Positions 1 through 8,024 of a DNA stretch of 40,638 nucleotides are shown piece after piece; the stretch's first letter is position 1; each line of letters opens with the position of its first letter. The stretch comes from Rikenella microfusus (lineage in GTDB: Bacteria; Bacteroidota; Bacteroidia; Bacteroidales; VadinHA17): positions 46,759 to 87,396 of the forward strand of contig DYKN01000011.1 in NCBI GenBank assembly GCA_020722575.1, read 5' to 3'. Made by a program: the position numbers and the translations under genes. The notes under the pieces are model-generated. The model searched no databases, had not been told where the DNA came from, and was given only the letters and a program-made list of their open reading frames with translations.

Positions 1-20
1 TTTCGCTTTTCTTCTCTCCT

Positions 21-40
21 CATCCAGACAAGTCTGGATG
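21..40. repeat. Short perfect inverted repeat
   Basis: Nine-base arms (catccagac / gtctggatg) are separated by two bases. Neither side carries a clear T tract, so it is not a convincing terminator. It lies beyond the terminator of the tRNA gene and may be the edge of another intergenic element cut by the window. Confidence 0.4.
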
Positions 41-49
41 CGTCGTTCA

Positions 50-83
50 GAAAAACAAAAATCCTCCGCCTGAAGGCGGAGGA
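50..83 (-). terminator. Rho-independent terminator of tRNA-Ser
   Basis: A perfect 9-bp stem (tcctccgcc / ggcggagga) with a TGAA loop lies at 62-83. On the minus strand it is followed by a T-rich run at 50-61. It begins 15 bases past the 3' end of the tRNA gene, in the right orientation to end that transcript. Confidence 0.8.
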
Positions 84-97
84 GCAATTTGCCGGTG

Positions 98-186
98 CGG
101 AGAGAGGGGGATTCGAACCCCCGTTCCGCCGGCTGGCGGAAAACGGTTTTCGAGACCGTCCCATTAAACCACTCTGGCATCTCTCC
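98..186 (-). tRNA. tRNA-Ser (anticodon CGA)
   Basis: The minus strand folds as a class II tRNA of 89 nt. The acceptor arms are GGAGAGA and TCTCTCC with discriminator G at position 98. The anticodon stem is ACGGT/ACCGT around loop CTCGAAA, giving anticodon CGA (bases 150-152) for UCG codons. A long variable arm (TTCCGCCAGCCGGCGGAA region) and a T arm with GGTTCGAATCC are present. The long variable arm and discriminator G are serine identity features. The CCA end is not encoded (CAC follows the discriminator), as is common in Bacteroidota. Confidence 0.95.
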
Positions 187-250
187 ATTTATGATTATGC
201 CATTAAATCACTTTCAATCACGACACCTGTACCGGTGTAAAAAAACGGCT

Positions 251-281
251 CAAAGATATAAAATTGGTATGTTAATACATA
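251..281 (-). promoter_or_regulatory. Probable promoter of tRNA-Ser
   Basis: On the minus strand TATCTTTG (258 down to 251) matches the Bacteroidota -7 consensus TAnnTTTG exactly. A TATG tetramer (281-278), one base away from the -33 consensus TTTG, sits exactly 19 nt upstream. This places the transcription start some 55-60 nt before the mature tRNA. Confidence 0.45.
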
Positions 282-465
282 AATATATAACTTATTAATT
301 AATCTTTGATAAATTGGATTTTAGCAAATTTTTTAGTGAATTAAATACTTATATTTAAAAGATTAAAAACTTATTTTAAAATAAGAATTCTTAGCTAGAA
401 GGTTTGGGTATTAATACTAATGAAAAAAAATAAAGTCCGGTTTACTTTTGCTGAAAAAGCAGAGC

Positions 466-783
466 ATGCTTGATTTGTTTCTCAAGAAATTTCCAGTAAA
501 AATCTATCACAGGCAAAAAAAAGTTGTCAGGCAACGTATTGCGGCCGACAAGCCTTTAAAGAGTGCAATGAAGGCAATTTCATGGAGATTAATTGGTACT
601 CTCGACACAATGATCATCAGTTATATTTTAACCGGTAAAATAAACATTGCTGTTTCGATTGGAGGAATAGAGGTAATAAGTAAAACCATACTGTATTTCA
701 TTCATGAACGATTATGGTCAAGAGTTCACGAGCCCCAAATAAAAAAAATCAATATCAAAATAAGGCGTGAAGCATGGAATTAA
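466..783 (+). CDS. DUF2061 family membrane protein
   Basis: The product is a small integral membrane protein of about 105 residues. The segment from KSAMKAISWR through FIHERLWSRV has the DUF2061 pattern: an amphipathic entry helix, a first membrane segment around LIGTLDTMIISYILTG, a second around ISIGGIEVISKTILYF, and a basic tail. I prefer ATG at 466. The frame is open to a TTG at 448, but that codon overlaps a -7-like TACTTTTG (443-450). The last 10 bases overlap the start of cysH, so the two are translationally coupled. DUF2061 genes often sit beside sulfate assimilation genes, so a role linked to sulfur uptake or reduction is plausible. The molecular function is unknown. Confidence 0.75.
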   Translation: MLDLFLKKFPVKIYHRQKKVVRQRIAADKPLKSAMKAISWRLIGTLDTMIISYILTGKINIAVSIGGIEVISKTILYFIHERLWSRVHEPQIKKINIKIRREAWN

Positions 784-1472
784 ATGGTTTAAAAGATATT
801 TTGAAGAATCTTCCGGCTGATGAGGCAATTAAAAAAATCAGTTCATTTTTCCCCGGTAAAATAGTGTTCACTACAAGTTTTGGTATTGAGGATCAGGCCA
901 TAACACATATGATTTGTACATCAGGAGTTGATGTGGAAATAATCACACTCGATACAGGCCGGCTTTTTCCTGAAACCTATCATGTTTTTAATGAAACTAT
1001 AAAAAAATACAATAAGCAAATAAAAGTATATTTTCCTGATTATAGAGATGTTGAAAAAATGGTTTCGGAAAAGGGGCCGTTCAGTTTTTATTATTCTGTT
1101 GATAACAGGAAAGAGTGTTGCAGGATAAGAAAATCTGTTCCGCTGGCACGGGCTCTTGAGGGTAAGGAATGCTGGATTTCAGGTATCAGGGCTGAACAAT
1201 CGGAAACTCGGAAAGAAATGGAACAATTAGAATATGATAAGAGTAAGGGTTTGTATAAGTTTTATCCTCTTTTCAACTGGAGCTTTGAAGAGGTGAAGCA
1301 ATATGTAAAAGGAAACAATGTCCCTTATAATGTACTGCACGACAGAGGTTATGTTAGTATTGGATGTCAGCCCTGTACAAGGGCGATTGAGCCGGGTGAG
1401 GATTTCAGGGCAGGACGATGGTGGTGGGAAAAGGGAAATCAGAAGGAATGCGGTATTCATTTGAAACAGTAA
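774..1472 (+). CDS. cysH: Assimilatory adenylyl-sulfate (APS) reductase, CysH family
   Basis: This enzyme reduces activated sulfate to sulfite in the cytoplasm, using thioredoxin or a similar donor. Visible motifs are the nucleotide-binding TTSFGIED (33-40) and LDTGRLFPETY (59-69), the Cys-Cys pair 115-116, CQPC (198-201), and the catalytic tail ECGIHL with Cys226. The CC plus CxxC set ligates a [4Fe-4S] cluster and marks APS-type rather than PAPS-type reductases in this family. The length of 232 aa is normal. The gene overlaps the upstream DUF2061 gene by 10 bases and is followed after 11 bases by cysD, which makes the APS substrate. No sulfite reductase is present in the window. No APS kinase domain is seen, consistent with direct use of APS. 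Confidence 0.93.
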   Translation: MELNGLKDILKNLPADEAIKKISSFFPGKIVFTTSFGIEDQAITHMICTSGVDVEIITLDTGRLFPETYHVFNETIKKYNKQIKVYFPDYRDVEKMVSEKGPFSFYYSVDNRKECCRIRKSVPLARALEGKECWISGIRAEQSETRKEMEQLEYDKSKGLYKFYPLFNWSFEEVKQYVKGNNVPYNVLHDRGYVSIGCQPCTRAIEPGEDFRAGRWWWEKGNQKECGIHLKQ

Positions 1473-1483
1473 ATAGTGGGTAC

Positions 1484-2386
1484 ATGAATATTGAAAATCT
1501 TCATTTAAGAGAGCTTGAGAATGAAGCTATCTATGTAATCAGGGAGACTGCTGCACAGTTTAGCAAAAAGGTTATACTTTTTTCAGGAGGGAAGGATTCT
1601 ATTGTGCTGGTGCATCTTGCCAGAAAAGCTTTCTGGCCGGCAAAAATGCCTTTTTCTCTTTTGCATATTGACACCGGACATAATTTTCAGGAGACTCTTG
1701 ATTTCCGGGATAATCTTGCCAGCCGTTATGGCGTTGAGTTAATAGTAAAATATGTTCAGGATTCGATTGACAGGGGCAGGGTAAAAGAAGAACAGGGAAT
1801 AAACGCAAGCCGAAACAGGGCGCAATCAGTAACACTTCTTGATGCAATAGAGGAAATGGGTATTGACGCAGCAATTGGAGGAGGAAGGAGGGACGAAGAG
1901 AAGGCCAGGGCAAAAGAACGTTTCTTTTCCCACAGGAATGAATTCGGGCAGTGGGATCCCAAGAATCAGCGTCCGGAATTATGGAATATATTTAATGGGA
2001 GAAAATCCCAGGGTGAACACTTTAGGGTTTTTCCTATCAGTAACTGGACTGAGCTTGATGTATGGCAGTATATTATGGAAGAAAGAATTGAACTTCCCTG
2101 TATTTATTTTTCACACCGACGTAAAGTTTTTAACCGTAATGGGGTATTGCTTGCATGGGCTCCATTTATGAGGTTAAAAGATAATGAAGAGGTCTTTGAG
2201 GAAGATGTTAGATGCCGTACTGTAGGCGATATAACCTGTACCGGGCTTGTTATTTCAAAAGCAAAAAGTGTTGAAGATATTTTAAAGGAGGTTGCTGTGA
2301 GTCGGGTTACAGAGCGAGGGGGGAGGTATGATGATATGAGGTCAGAAGTTGCAATGGAAGAACGAAAGAGGGAGGGATATTTTTAA
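1484..2386 (+). CDS. cysD: Sulfate adenylyltransferase subunit 2 (CysD)
   Basis: This is the ATP pyrophosphatase-family subunit of ATP sulfurylase, which forms APS from ATP and sulfate in complex with the GTPase CysN. The PP-loop SGGKDS is at about residues 34-39. Further family signatures are IDTGHNFQETLDFRD, GGGRRDEEKARAKER, FPISNWTELDVWQYI and the C-terminal DVRCRTVGDITCTG segment. The frame is open further upstream into cysH (to 1418), but ATG 1484 starts exactly where the family begins (NIENLHLRELENEA) and leaves 300 aa, the usual length. A GTGGG stretch just upstream could act as a weak ribosome site. Unusually, its partner cysN lies 653 bases away across an AT-rich spacer instead of directly adjacent. 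Confidence 0.95.
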   Translation: MNIENLHLRELENEAIYVIRETAAQFSKKVILFSGGKDSIVLVHLARKAFWPAKMPFSLLHIDTGHNFQETLDFRDNLASRYGVELIVKYVQDSIDRGRVKEEQGINASRNRAQSVTLLDAIEEMGIDAAIGGGRRDEEKARAKERFFSHRNEFGQWDPKNQRPELWNIFNGRKSQGEHFRVFPISNWTELDVWQYIMEERIELPCIYFSHRRKVFNRNGVLLAWAPFMRLKDNEEVFEEDVRCRTVGDITCTGLVISKAKSVEDILKEVAVSRVTERGGRYDDMRSEVAMEERKREGYF

Positions 2387-3039
2387 TTAATTTTTAACTG
2401 AAAATTATTTTGACAATAACAGGATAAATACATTTGATGCTGATAAATAAGAAGTAATTGTATGTTAATAAATTTAAAGATATAATCATACATTACATTT
2501 TGAATTAATTAAAAAATTTATTAATAAGTAAATATTATCGAATAGTAATTTTTTTCAGATAGTATTAATTATTAAATAAGCATTTTTATCAAATAGTAAT
2601 TTTTTTGAAATAGAAAATTTTATCAAATAATATTTTTTATCAAATGAAAGAATTTATTAATTTATATGATTTATTATTTCATAATTTTTATTATGTAAAA
2701 AAATTTTCCAAATAGTAATTTTTATCAAATGATAATATTTATTAAATAATATTATTTACTTTTTACTCTTTGATAATTTTTACTTATTGAAAATTTTTAC
2801 CGGTTAATAAATTATATCAATTAATAATCTTTGTAGTATGATGAACTCTCAATTAAACAATAAAAATTTTAAATTATACAAAAGAGATTACGTTTCCATC
2901 CATTCCATTAAAGTTACACCTAAATTGTTTTCTATCAAAACTATGAATCTCCTCTTAAACATTTCACAATTAAAAAATTTTATCAATTAAATATTTTACA
3001 AAACAAAAAATACCAGAAAAAATAAAATAATATATTCAA
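2387..3039. repeat. AT-rich spacer with degenerate repeats between cysD and cysN
   Basis: No gene is visible in this 653-bp stretch. It is very AT-rich and contains a recurring degenerate motif of the form TTTATCAAATAGTAATTTTT. Clear copies lie near 2534-2555 (with TCGAATAG), 2586-2606, 2622-2650 (two shortened copies), and 2707-2755 (two or three more, including CAAATGATAATATTTATT). Some copies are partly self-complementary in AT-rich arms. Around 2880-2960 the composition is more ordinary. There is no strong terminator hairpin with a GC stem, so I cannot tell whether cysD and cysN are co-transcribed. Confidence 0.7.
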
Positions 3040-4317
3040 ATGCGCATGATGAACCAGACTTCTCAATCAAAATACAAAAATCTCCTCCGATTTACAACAG
3101 CAGGTAGTGTTGACGACGGCAAAAGCACTCTGATTGGTCGTCTGCTCTACGATAGCAAATCAATATTTGAAGATCAACTGGAACATATTTCTCAATCAAG
3201 CAAAAGACTCGGAAAAGATGAGATTGACCTTTCTTTACTCACCGATGGCCTTAAAGCCGAACGCGAACAGGGAATAACAATTGACGTTGCTTATAGATAT
3301 TTCTCTACCCCAAAAAGAAAATTTATTATCGCCGACACCCCGGGCCATATCCAGTATACAAGAAATATGGTTACAGGAGCCAGTACAGCCGACCTCGCCC
3401 TTATACTCTTAGACGCACGAAAAGGGGTGCTAGAACAGACCCTGAGACACTCATTTATTGCTTCTCTTCTCGATATCAGACATTTAGTTTTCTGTATAAA
3501 CAAAATGGATATGGTAAACTTCAATCCCGCTGTTTTCTACTCTATAATTAATGATCTTGAAAAAATAAAAGAAAAACTTGGAGTGAAGGATGTTCATTAT
3601 ATCCCCATAAGCGCAAAATATGGAGATAATGTTGTAAATAGATCATCTAACATGCCATGGTATGAAGGAAACACTCTGCTTCACCTCCTTGAAACAATTA
3701 AAATAGAGACCGGAAAAAACCAGAAATTCCCAAGATTACCAGTACAAACAATTATACGTCCACAATCGAAGGAATTTCCCGACTATAGAGGCTATGCAGG
3801 TAGAGTATCAGGAGGTACCTTCAAAACCGGAGATGAAGTCATTACAGTGCCTTCCATGATTAAATCAAAAATCAAATCAATCAATGCAGCCGATATTTTC
3901 CTCGACATGGCCTCTGAAGGCGACTCGGTAACAATTACCCTGACCGATGATATAGATACCGGTAGAGGAGACTTGATTGCCCGATCCGATTGCATGCCAA
4001 AATGCAGCAATGAAATAAACGCTATGATTTGCTGGTTTGATGAGACATACCTTCAAACCAATAAAAAATACATTCTAAGAAACCATACTAACGAAACATA
4101 CTGTATACTGAAATCTATCAACTTTAAACTTGAAATAAGTTCTCTTGAGAAAAACTATGAGGATAAAAATATCCTGATGAACGACATAGCATCAGTCACA
4201 ATTAAAACACCCAGCCCATTATGGTATGATTCATATCACGAAAATAATGTTACCGGCTCTTTCATTCTCATTGACGAATTTACCAATAAAACTATAGCGG
4301 CAGGTATGATCGACTGA
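3040..4317 (+). CDS. cysN: Sulfate adenylyltransferase subunit 1, GTPase (CysN)
   Basis: This is the regulatory GTPase of ATP sulfurylase, whose GTP hydrolysis drives APS formation by CysD. It is an EF-Tu-like translation-factor GTPase. The G1 motif GSVDDGKST is at 22-30, the switch I region REQGITIDVAYRYF follows, G3 DTPGH is at 99-103, G4 NKMD at 154-157 and G5 SAKYG after that. Beta-barrel domains II and III follow. The length of 425 aa matches stand-alone CysN, and there is no fused CysC kinase. ATG codons at 3040, 3046 and 3049 are all possible starts. I keep the first, as no Shine-Dalgarno site decides between them. It stands alone after a long AT-rich spacer, so it may have its own promoter. 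Confidence 0.95.
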   Translation: MRMMNQTSQSKYKNLLRFTTAGSVDDGKSTLIGRLLYDSKSIFEDQLEHISQSSKRLGKDEIDLSLLTDGLKAEREQGITIDVAYRYFSTPKRKFIIADTPGHIQYTRNMVTGASTADLALILLDARKGVLEQTLRHSFIASLLDIRHLVFCINKMDMVNFNPAVFYSIINDLEKIKEKLGVKDVHYIPISAKYGDNVVNRSSNMPWYEGNTLLHLLETIKIETGKNQKFPRLPVQTIIRPQSKEFPDYRGYAGRVSGGTFKTGDEVITVPSMIKSKIKSINAADIFLDMASEGDSVTITLTDDIDTGRGDLIARSDCMPKCSNEINAMICWFDETYLQTNKKYILRNHTNETYCILKSINFKLEISSLEKNYEDKNILMNDIASVTIKTPSPLWYDSYHENNVTGSFILIDEFTNKTIAAGMID

Positions 4318-4415
4318 TATTAAAATCATTGTAAATCTTTCTGTTATCACAGTTCAGCAGAAAACTGATTAATCATTATTAAATTTCTTTAAGGTAATTT
4401 TTTACCGATATTTAA

Positions 4416-4423
4416 TATCTTTA
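4416..4423 (+). promoter_or_regulatory. Possible -7 element upstream of the 4452 membrane protein
   Basis: TATCTTTA matches the Bacteroidota consensus TAnnTTTG at seven of eight positions and lies 28 bases before the start codon. No clear TTTG box lies 19 nt upstream, so this is tentative. Confidence 0.3.
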
Positions 4424-4451
4424 CGCTCATACTCTTTAAATTTATTCCATC

Positions 4452-5366
4452 ATGATAAATATTTTCACCCATCCGCTCTATGGTAAACACGATCTCGATT
4501 CAGCAATGATGTCTCTCTGGAATTTTTACAAGAAAAACTTTCTTACTCTATTCATAATCTCTTTAATTATATCTTTGATTTCCCAGCTGTCAACTCTTAT
4601 GGTGAATTTCGAAGAGATAAAAAACATGACCTCACCAAATGAAATTATTGACTATCTCAGACAAAAAATTGTTCCACTTACAATTATTATGCTTTTAAGT
4701 CTTTTATTTAATGTGATTTTGAACCATTACATTTTAATAAAACCTGTTGACAGTTCTGCTGGAACAGCCGGAATAATTTTAAAATCTTTTAAATATTTCC
4801 TGCCCTACTTAATCATAATAATAATCTTTTCCTTTGCAGGATCTTTCATACTGGTATTGGGTTTGCTTGCACTTGTAATCGGAGTCTTCTTTGCAATTCT
4901 TTACCTTTTAATGATATCATTCTTCATACTACCGGTAATGATGAGTGAAGGAGACAATATCGGTAATGTTATCACAAGAACCATCAAACTTTCGCACAAA
5001 AACTTATGGCCAAACCTTGGCTGGAGTGCGGTAATTATCCTTATCTATCTTGTTCTTTCATTCGTCCTTTCAGGACTTGTAATGCTCCCTTTTACCGGAA
5101 CATTTTTCAAGGCTCTCATCAACCCTGAAAATACTTCTTCACTGATAAGCGTGGCGACAAACCCCGTAGTAATTTTCCTGTCAGCTGTATCGAGCGCTCT
5201 TCTGATGCCACTTTTCCCGATATTTTCTTTTATACTTTATTTCAATGCCAGAGCAAGAGAGGAAGAAATCTTCACAGGATCTGACGAAAGTTCTAATAAC
5301 CAGATAAAAGTGGAAGATTTATATGCTCTCCCAAAGAAGGAAGAAGGGGAACCGGAACAGAATTAA
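4452..5366 (+). CDS. Multi-spanning membrane protein of unknown function
   Basis: I do not recognise a named family with confidence. The 304-aa product starts with a short cytoplasmic-looking stretch. About six hydrophobic segments follow, at roughly 30-50, 72-95, 115-140, 140-165, 192-215 and 237-267. The acidic, polar C-terminal tail (AREEEIF to the end) is probably cytoplasmic. The general layout resembles the integral membrane domain found in glycerophosphodiester phosphodiesterase-associated and related proteins, but no catalytic motif is present. The gene is monocistronic as far as I can see, with a possible -7 element 28 bases upstream. There is no obvious functional link to cysN or to the downstream flavoprotein. 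Confidence 0.6.
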   Translation: MINIFTHPLYGKHDLDSAMMSLWNFYKKNFLTLFIISLIISLISQLSTLMVNFEEIKNMTSPNEIIDYLRQKIVPLTIIMLLSLLFNVILNHYILIKPVDSSAGTAGIILKSFKYFLPYLIIIIIFSFAGSFILVLGLLALVIGVFFAILYLLMISFFILPVMMSEGDNIGNVITRTIKLSHKNLWPNLGWSAVIILIYLVLSFVLSGLVMLPFTGTFFKALINPENTSSLISVATNPVVIFLSAVSSALLMPLFPIFSFILYFNARAREEEIFTGSDESSNNQIKVEDLYALPKKEEGEPEQN

Positions 5367-5581
5367 GGTTTGAACCATAAAGAGCCCGGAATAAAAAAAT
5401 GGTTTAAACTTTTTTTATGCAGCGTTTGGTATCCGGAGTCAAAGTTACAGTTTAAAAATTAAAATTTCATATTTAAGTCTATGGTACTAATTTTAAAAAG
5501 TTAGATTTTCAAATTTTTCATCATGTATTTGCCAGCAGATGAAAAAGGTGGGAAAATTTGAGAATAATAAATAAACTATAT

Positions 5582-6160
5582 ATGAAAGCAGTCGCATTTA
5601 ACGGCAGTCCGAGAAAGGGCGGAAATACAGAAATTCTTCTTAAAGAAGTACTGAATATTCTGGGACAGAGAGGTCTGGAGACCGAATTAATTCATGTTGG
5701 AGGGCAGGAAGTGAAAGGATGCATTGCCTGTCTGAAATGCCGGCAGGAAAAGGATGGCCGGTGCCATCAGAAGAATGAATACCTGAACAAATGTATTGAA
5801 AAAATGCTTGGAGCCGAGGTGATACTGATTGGTTCACCTGTTTATTTTTCTGACATTACCTCCGAAACAAAAGCATTAATTGATGTTTCTGGTTATGCTC
5901 TGAGGGGAATCGGAGCACCTCTTAAAAGGAAGATCGGAGCTGCAGTTATTTCAGTAAGACGTGCAGGAGCCATTCATGCTTTCGATTCAATCAATCACTT
6001 ATTCCTCATAAACGAAATGATCATTGCCGGATCATCATACTGGAACCTTGGTGTGGGCAGGGAAAAAGGCGAAGTGTTGAAAGACGAGGAGGGGCTCAGA
6101 ACAATGAGAACCCTCGGCGAAAATATTGCATGGGTGGCGAAAAAAATTAGTACTATGTAA
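5582..6160 (+). CDS. NADPH-dependent FMN reductase / iron-sulfur flavoprotein-like protein
   Basis: The product has a flavodoxin-like fold, with the N-terminal phosphate-binding loop FNGSPRKGGNTE (residues 6-17) that cradles FMN and the second flavin loop GSPVYFSDI. Four cysteines at 47, 50, 53 and 61 (C-x2-C-x2-C-x7-C) match the compact motif that ligates a [4Fe-4S] cluster in archaeal-type iron-sulfur flavoproteins. It is therefore probably an electron-transfer or detoxifying reductase (O2/H2O2, quinone or similar), with the substrate unknown. The frame is open back to a TTG at 5558, but ATG 5582 starts at the first beta-strand and gives 192 aa, the normal length. The gene converges on hydA and shares a hairpin terminator with it. 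Confidence 0.8.
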   Translation: MKAVAFNGSPRKGGNTEILLKEVLNILGQRGLETELIHVGGQEVKGCIACLKCRQEKDGRCHQKNEYLNKCIEKMLGAEVILIGSPVYFSDITSETKALIDVSGYALRGIGAPLKRKIGAAVISVRRAGAIHAFDSINHLFLINEMIIAGSSYWNLGVGREKGEVLKDEEGLRTMRTLGENIAWVAKKISTM

Positions 6161-6165
6161 ATAAT

Positions 6166-6194
6166 AACAGAGCCGGGGGCAAACCGGCTCTGTT
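6166..6194. terminator. Bidirectional hairpin between converging genes
   Basis: A perfect 11-bp stem (aacagagccgg / ccggctctgtt) with a 7-base loop lies 5 bases after the stop of the flavoprotein gene and 27 bases after the stop of hydA. Both flanks are T-rich on their respective downstream strands (GATTTATCT on plus, ATTATTTAC on minus). It probably terminates both transcripts. Confidence 0.75.
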
Positions 6195-6220
6195 GATTTA
6201 TCTGGATTATTCTTGCTTCT

Positions 6221-8002
6221 TCAGTAACTTTCTCTCTCAGTATAATGAGTATGAAGTAGCTCGTGAGCTTTATGGCTGTTGGGTTTGCCGAGAAACTCTT
6301 TATAAACACCAATGATTTCAGGGTTTTCGTGTGATTTTCTCAGCATCATGTGTTCGTCCTCTGCATAGATGGCTTCGACTCGTTTCTTCCTGATTTCCTG
6401 GCTTGTTGGAATCGGTTGTCCTCCCCCACCGATACATCCGCCGGGGCAGGCCATAATCTCAATGAAATGGTAATCAGCCTTTCCTTCACGAATTTTTCTC
6501 ATCAACCTGTTGGCGTTTGCTAGTCCGTTAGCCACCGCAACCTTCAGTTCTACACCTTCAAGGAATTTCCAATCATCAGTACAACCCTCAATTTTTATTT
6601 TAGCTTCCTTCACCCCTTCCAGCCCTCTAACAGGTGTTATATTCAGGTTTCTGAAAGGAACCTCGCGACCTGTAATAATTTCATAGGCTGTACGTAATGC
6701 GGCCTCCATTACGCCTCCTGTTGCACCAAAAATAACCCCTGCACCGGTTGATTCTCCCATAACGGAGTCATAATGAGATGGCTCAAGTGCACGAAAATCA
6801 ATGCCTGCCTGTTTGATCATTATAGCAAGTTCACGTGTGGTAAGTACAAAATCAACGTCCTTGTATCCGCTTGCTCTCATCTCAGGTCTGTCGGCTTCAT
6901 ACTTCTTTGCAGTACAGGGCATTATCGAAACAGATACAATCTTTGCAGGATCTAATTTTCTTTTCTGTGCATAGAAGGTTTTTGCAAGTGCACCGAACAT
7001 CTGCTGTGGTGATTTGCAGGTTGACAGGTTGGGTAGAAACTCAGGATATTTATGTTCAATGAATTTTATCCATCCTGGAGAACAGGAAGTAAACATTGGC
7101 AGTCGGGTCTTACTGTCACCTTCAACGATCACCTTCTTTAGTCTTGACAGCAATTCAGTTCCCTCCTCCACGATGGTAAGGTCGGCAGCAAAATCAGTAT
7201 CAAGAACTGAATCAAAACCCAGTTGACGAAGTGCAGTAACGAGTTTTCCTGTCACCCTTTCTCCCGGGTCATATCCCAGATCCTCGCCCAGAGCAACCCT
7301 CACCGCAGGTGCAGTCTGAACAACAACATGTTTATCAGGATCGTATATTGCATCCCATACAAAATCGATAGATGTCTTTTCTACAAGAGCACCGGTCGGG
7401 CAACGGTTGACACACTGTCCGCAGTTGGTGCACACTACATGGCTCATCGGCTTATCATGAAATGATGATATCTTCTGATGCTTGCCCTTGTTGGCAACAG
7501 CTATGGCTGAGATGAACTGAAGCTCGGAACATGTTCTGACACAGCGCTGACAATGAATACACTTGCTGTCATCTTTAATAAATGCAGGGGATGATCTGTC
7601 AATCTGGTATGGATGATCTTCCACGAGATCGAGGAAAATGGATTCCCCAAACGCAAATTCGTTTGCCAGAGCCTGAAGTTCACACTTCTGATTCTTGTAG
7701 CATTTTGTACAATCGCTCCTGTGTTCCGAAAGAAGAAGTTCAACAATGTATTTTCTCGCATTCCGCACTTTCAGACTGTTGGTCTGAATCTTCATCCCTT
7801 CGACAACAGGTGTGGCACATGAAGCCATAAGTGTTCGTGCTCCTTCCTGTTCTACAACACAAACCCTGCAGTTTCCTGCAACGCAAAGATCAGGATGGTT
7901 GCAGAGAGTCGGGATATTGATATTTAATTTTTTTGCCGCCTGCAGAACTGTCGTTCCGAGTTCAACAGATACTTTTTGACCGTTTATAGTAAGATTAACC
8001 AT
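6221..8002 (-). CDS. hydA: [FeFe] hydrogenase catalytic subunit, NuoG-like (HydA of a trimeric NADH-linked enzyme)
   Basis: This is the H2-forming subunit of a soluble HydABC-type hydrogenase. In order it has an N-terminal [2Fe-2S] domain (Cys34, 45, 48, 62), a His-Cys3 [4Fe-4S] site (His94, Cys98, 101, 107), and two [4Fe-4S] ferredoxin clusters around Cys148-158 and Cys191-201. The H-cluster domain follows, with TSCSPGW (Cys307), MPCTAKKYE (Cys363) and MACPGGCIGGGG (Cys519, Cys523). All four H-cluster ligands are present. The C-terminal small-subunit segment ends with HKAHELLHTHY. In L1 the residue after the ligand is Ser308, where the well-studied clostridial enzyme CpI has the proton-relay Cys. 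The length of 593 aa fits the family. The gene is last in hydC-hydB-hydA, 22 bases after hydB. HydEFG maturases are not in the window. Confidence 0.95.
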   Translation of the reverse strand: MVNLTINGQKVSVELGTTVLQAAKKLNINIPTLCNHPDLCVAGNCRVCVVEQEGARTLMASCATPVVEGMKIQTNSLKVRNARKYIVELLLSEHRSDCTKCYKNQKCELQALANEFAFGESIFLDLVEDHPYQIDRSSPAFIKDDSKCIHCQRCVRTCSELQFISAIAVANKGKHQKISSFHDKPMSHVVCTNCGQCVNRCPTGALVEKTSIDFVWDAIYDPDKHVVVQTAPAVRVALGEDLGYDPGERVTGKLVTALRQLGFDSVLDTDFAADLTIVEEGTELLSRLKKVIVEGDSKTRLPMFTSCSPGWIKFIEHKYPEFLPNLSTCKSPQQMFGALAKTFYAQKRKLDPAKIVSVSIMPCTAKKYEADRPEMRASGYKDVDFVLTTRELAIMIKQAGIDFRALEPSHYDSVMGESTGAGVIFGATGGVMEAALRTAYEIITGREVPFRNLNITPVRGLEGVKEAKIKIEGCTDDWKFLEGVELKVAVANGLANANRLMRKIREGKADYHFIEIMACPGGCIGGGGQPIPTSQEIRKKRVEAIYAEDEHMMLRKSHENPEIIGVYKEFLGKPNSHKAHELLHTHYTERESY

Positions 8003-8024
8003 ATTTTTCTCCTTTTAAAACTGA

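Noticed and set aside
89..298. Plus-strand open frame of 69 codons
   Set aside because: It runs antisense through the tRNA-Ser gene and has no coding character.
187..465. Possible riboswitch (for example SAM-type) before the sulfur genes
   Set aside because: The region is AT-rich and lacks the conserved cores and stable stems of known riboswitches. I see only a short ACACC/GGTGT hairpin that is better placed in the tRNA leader.
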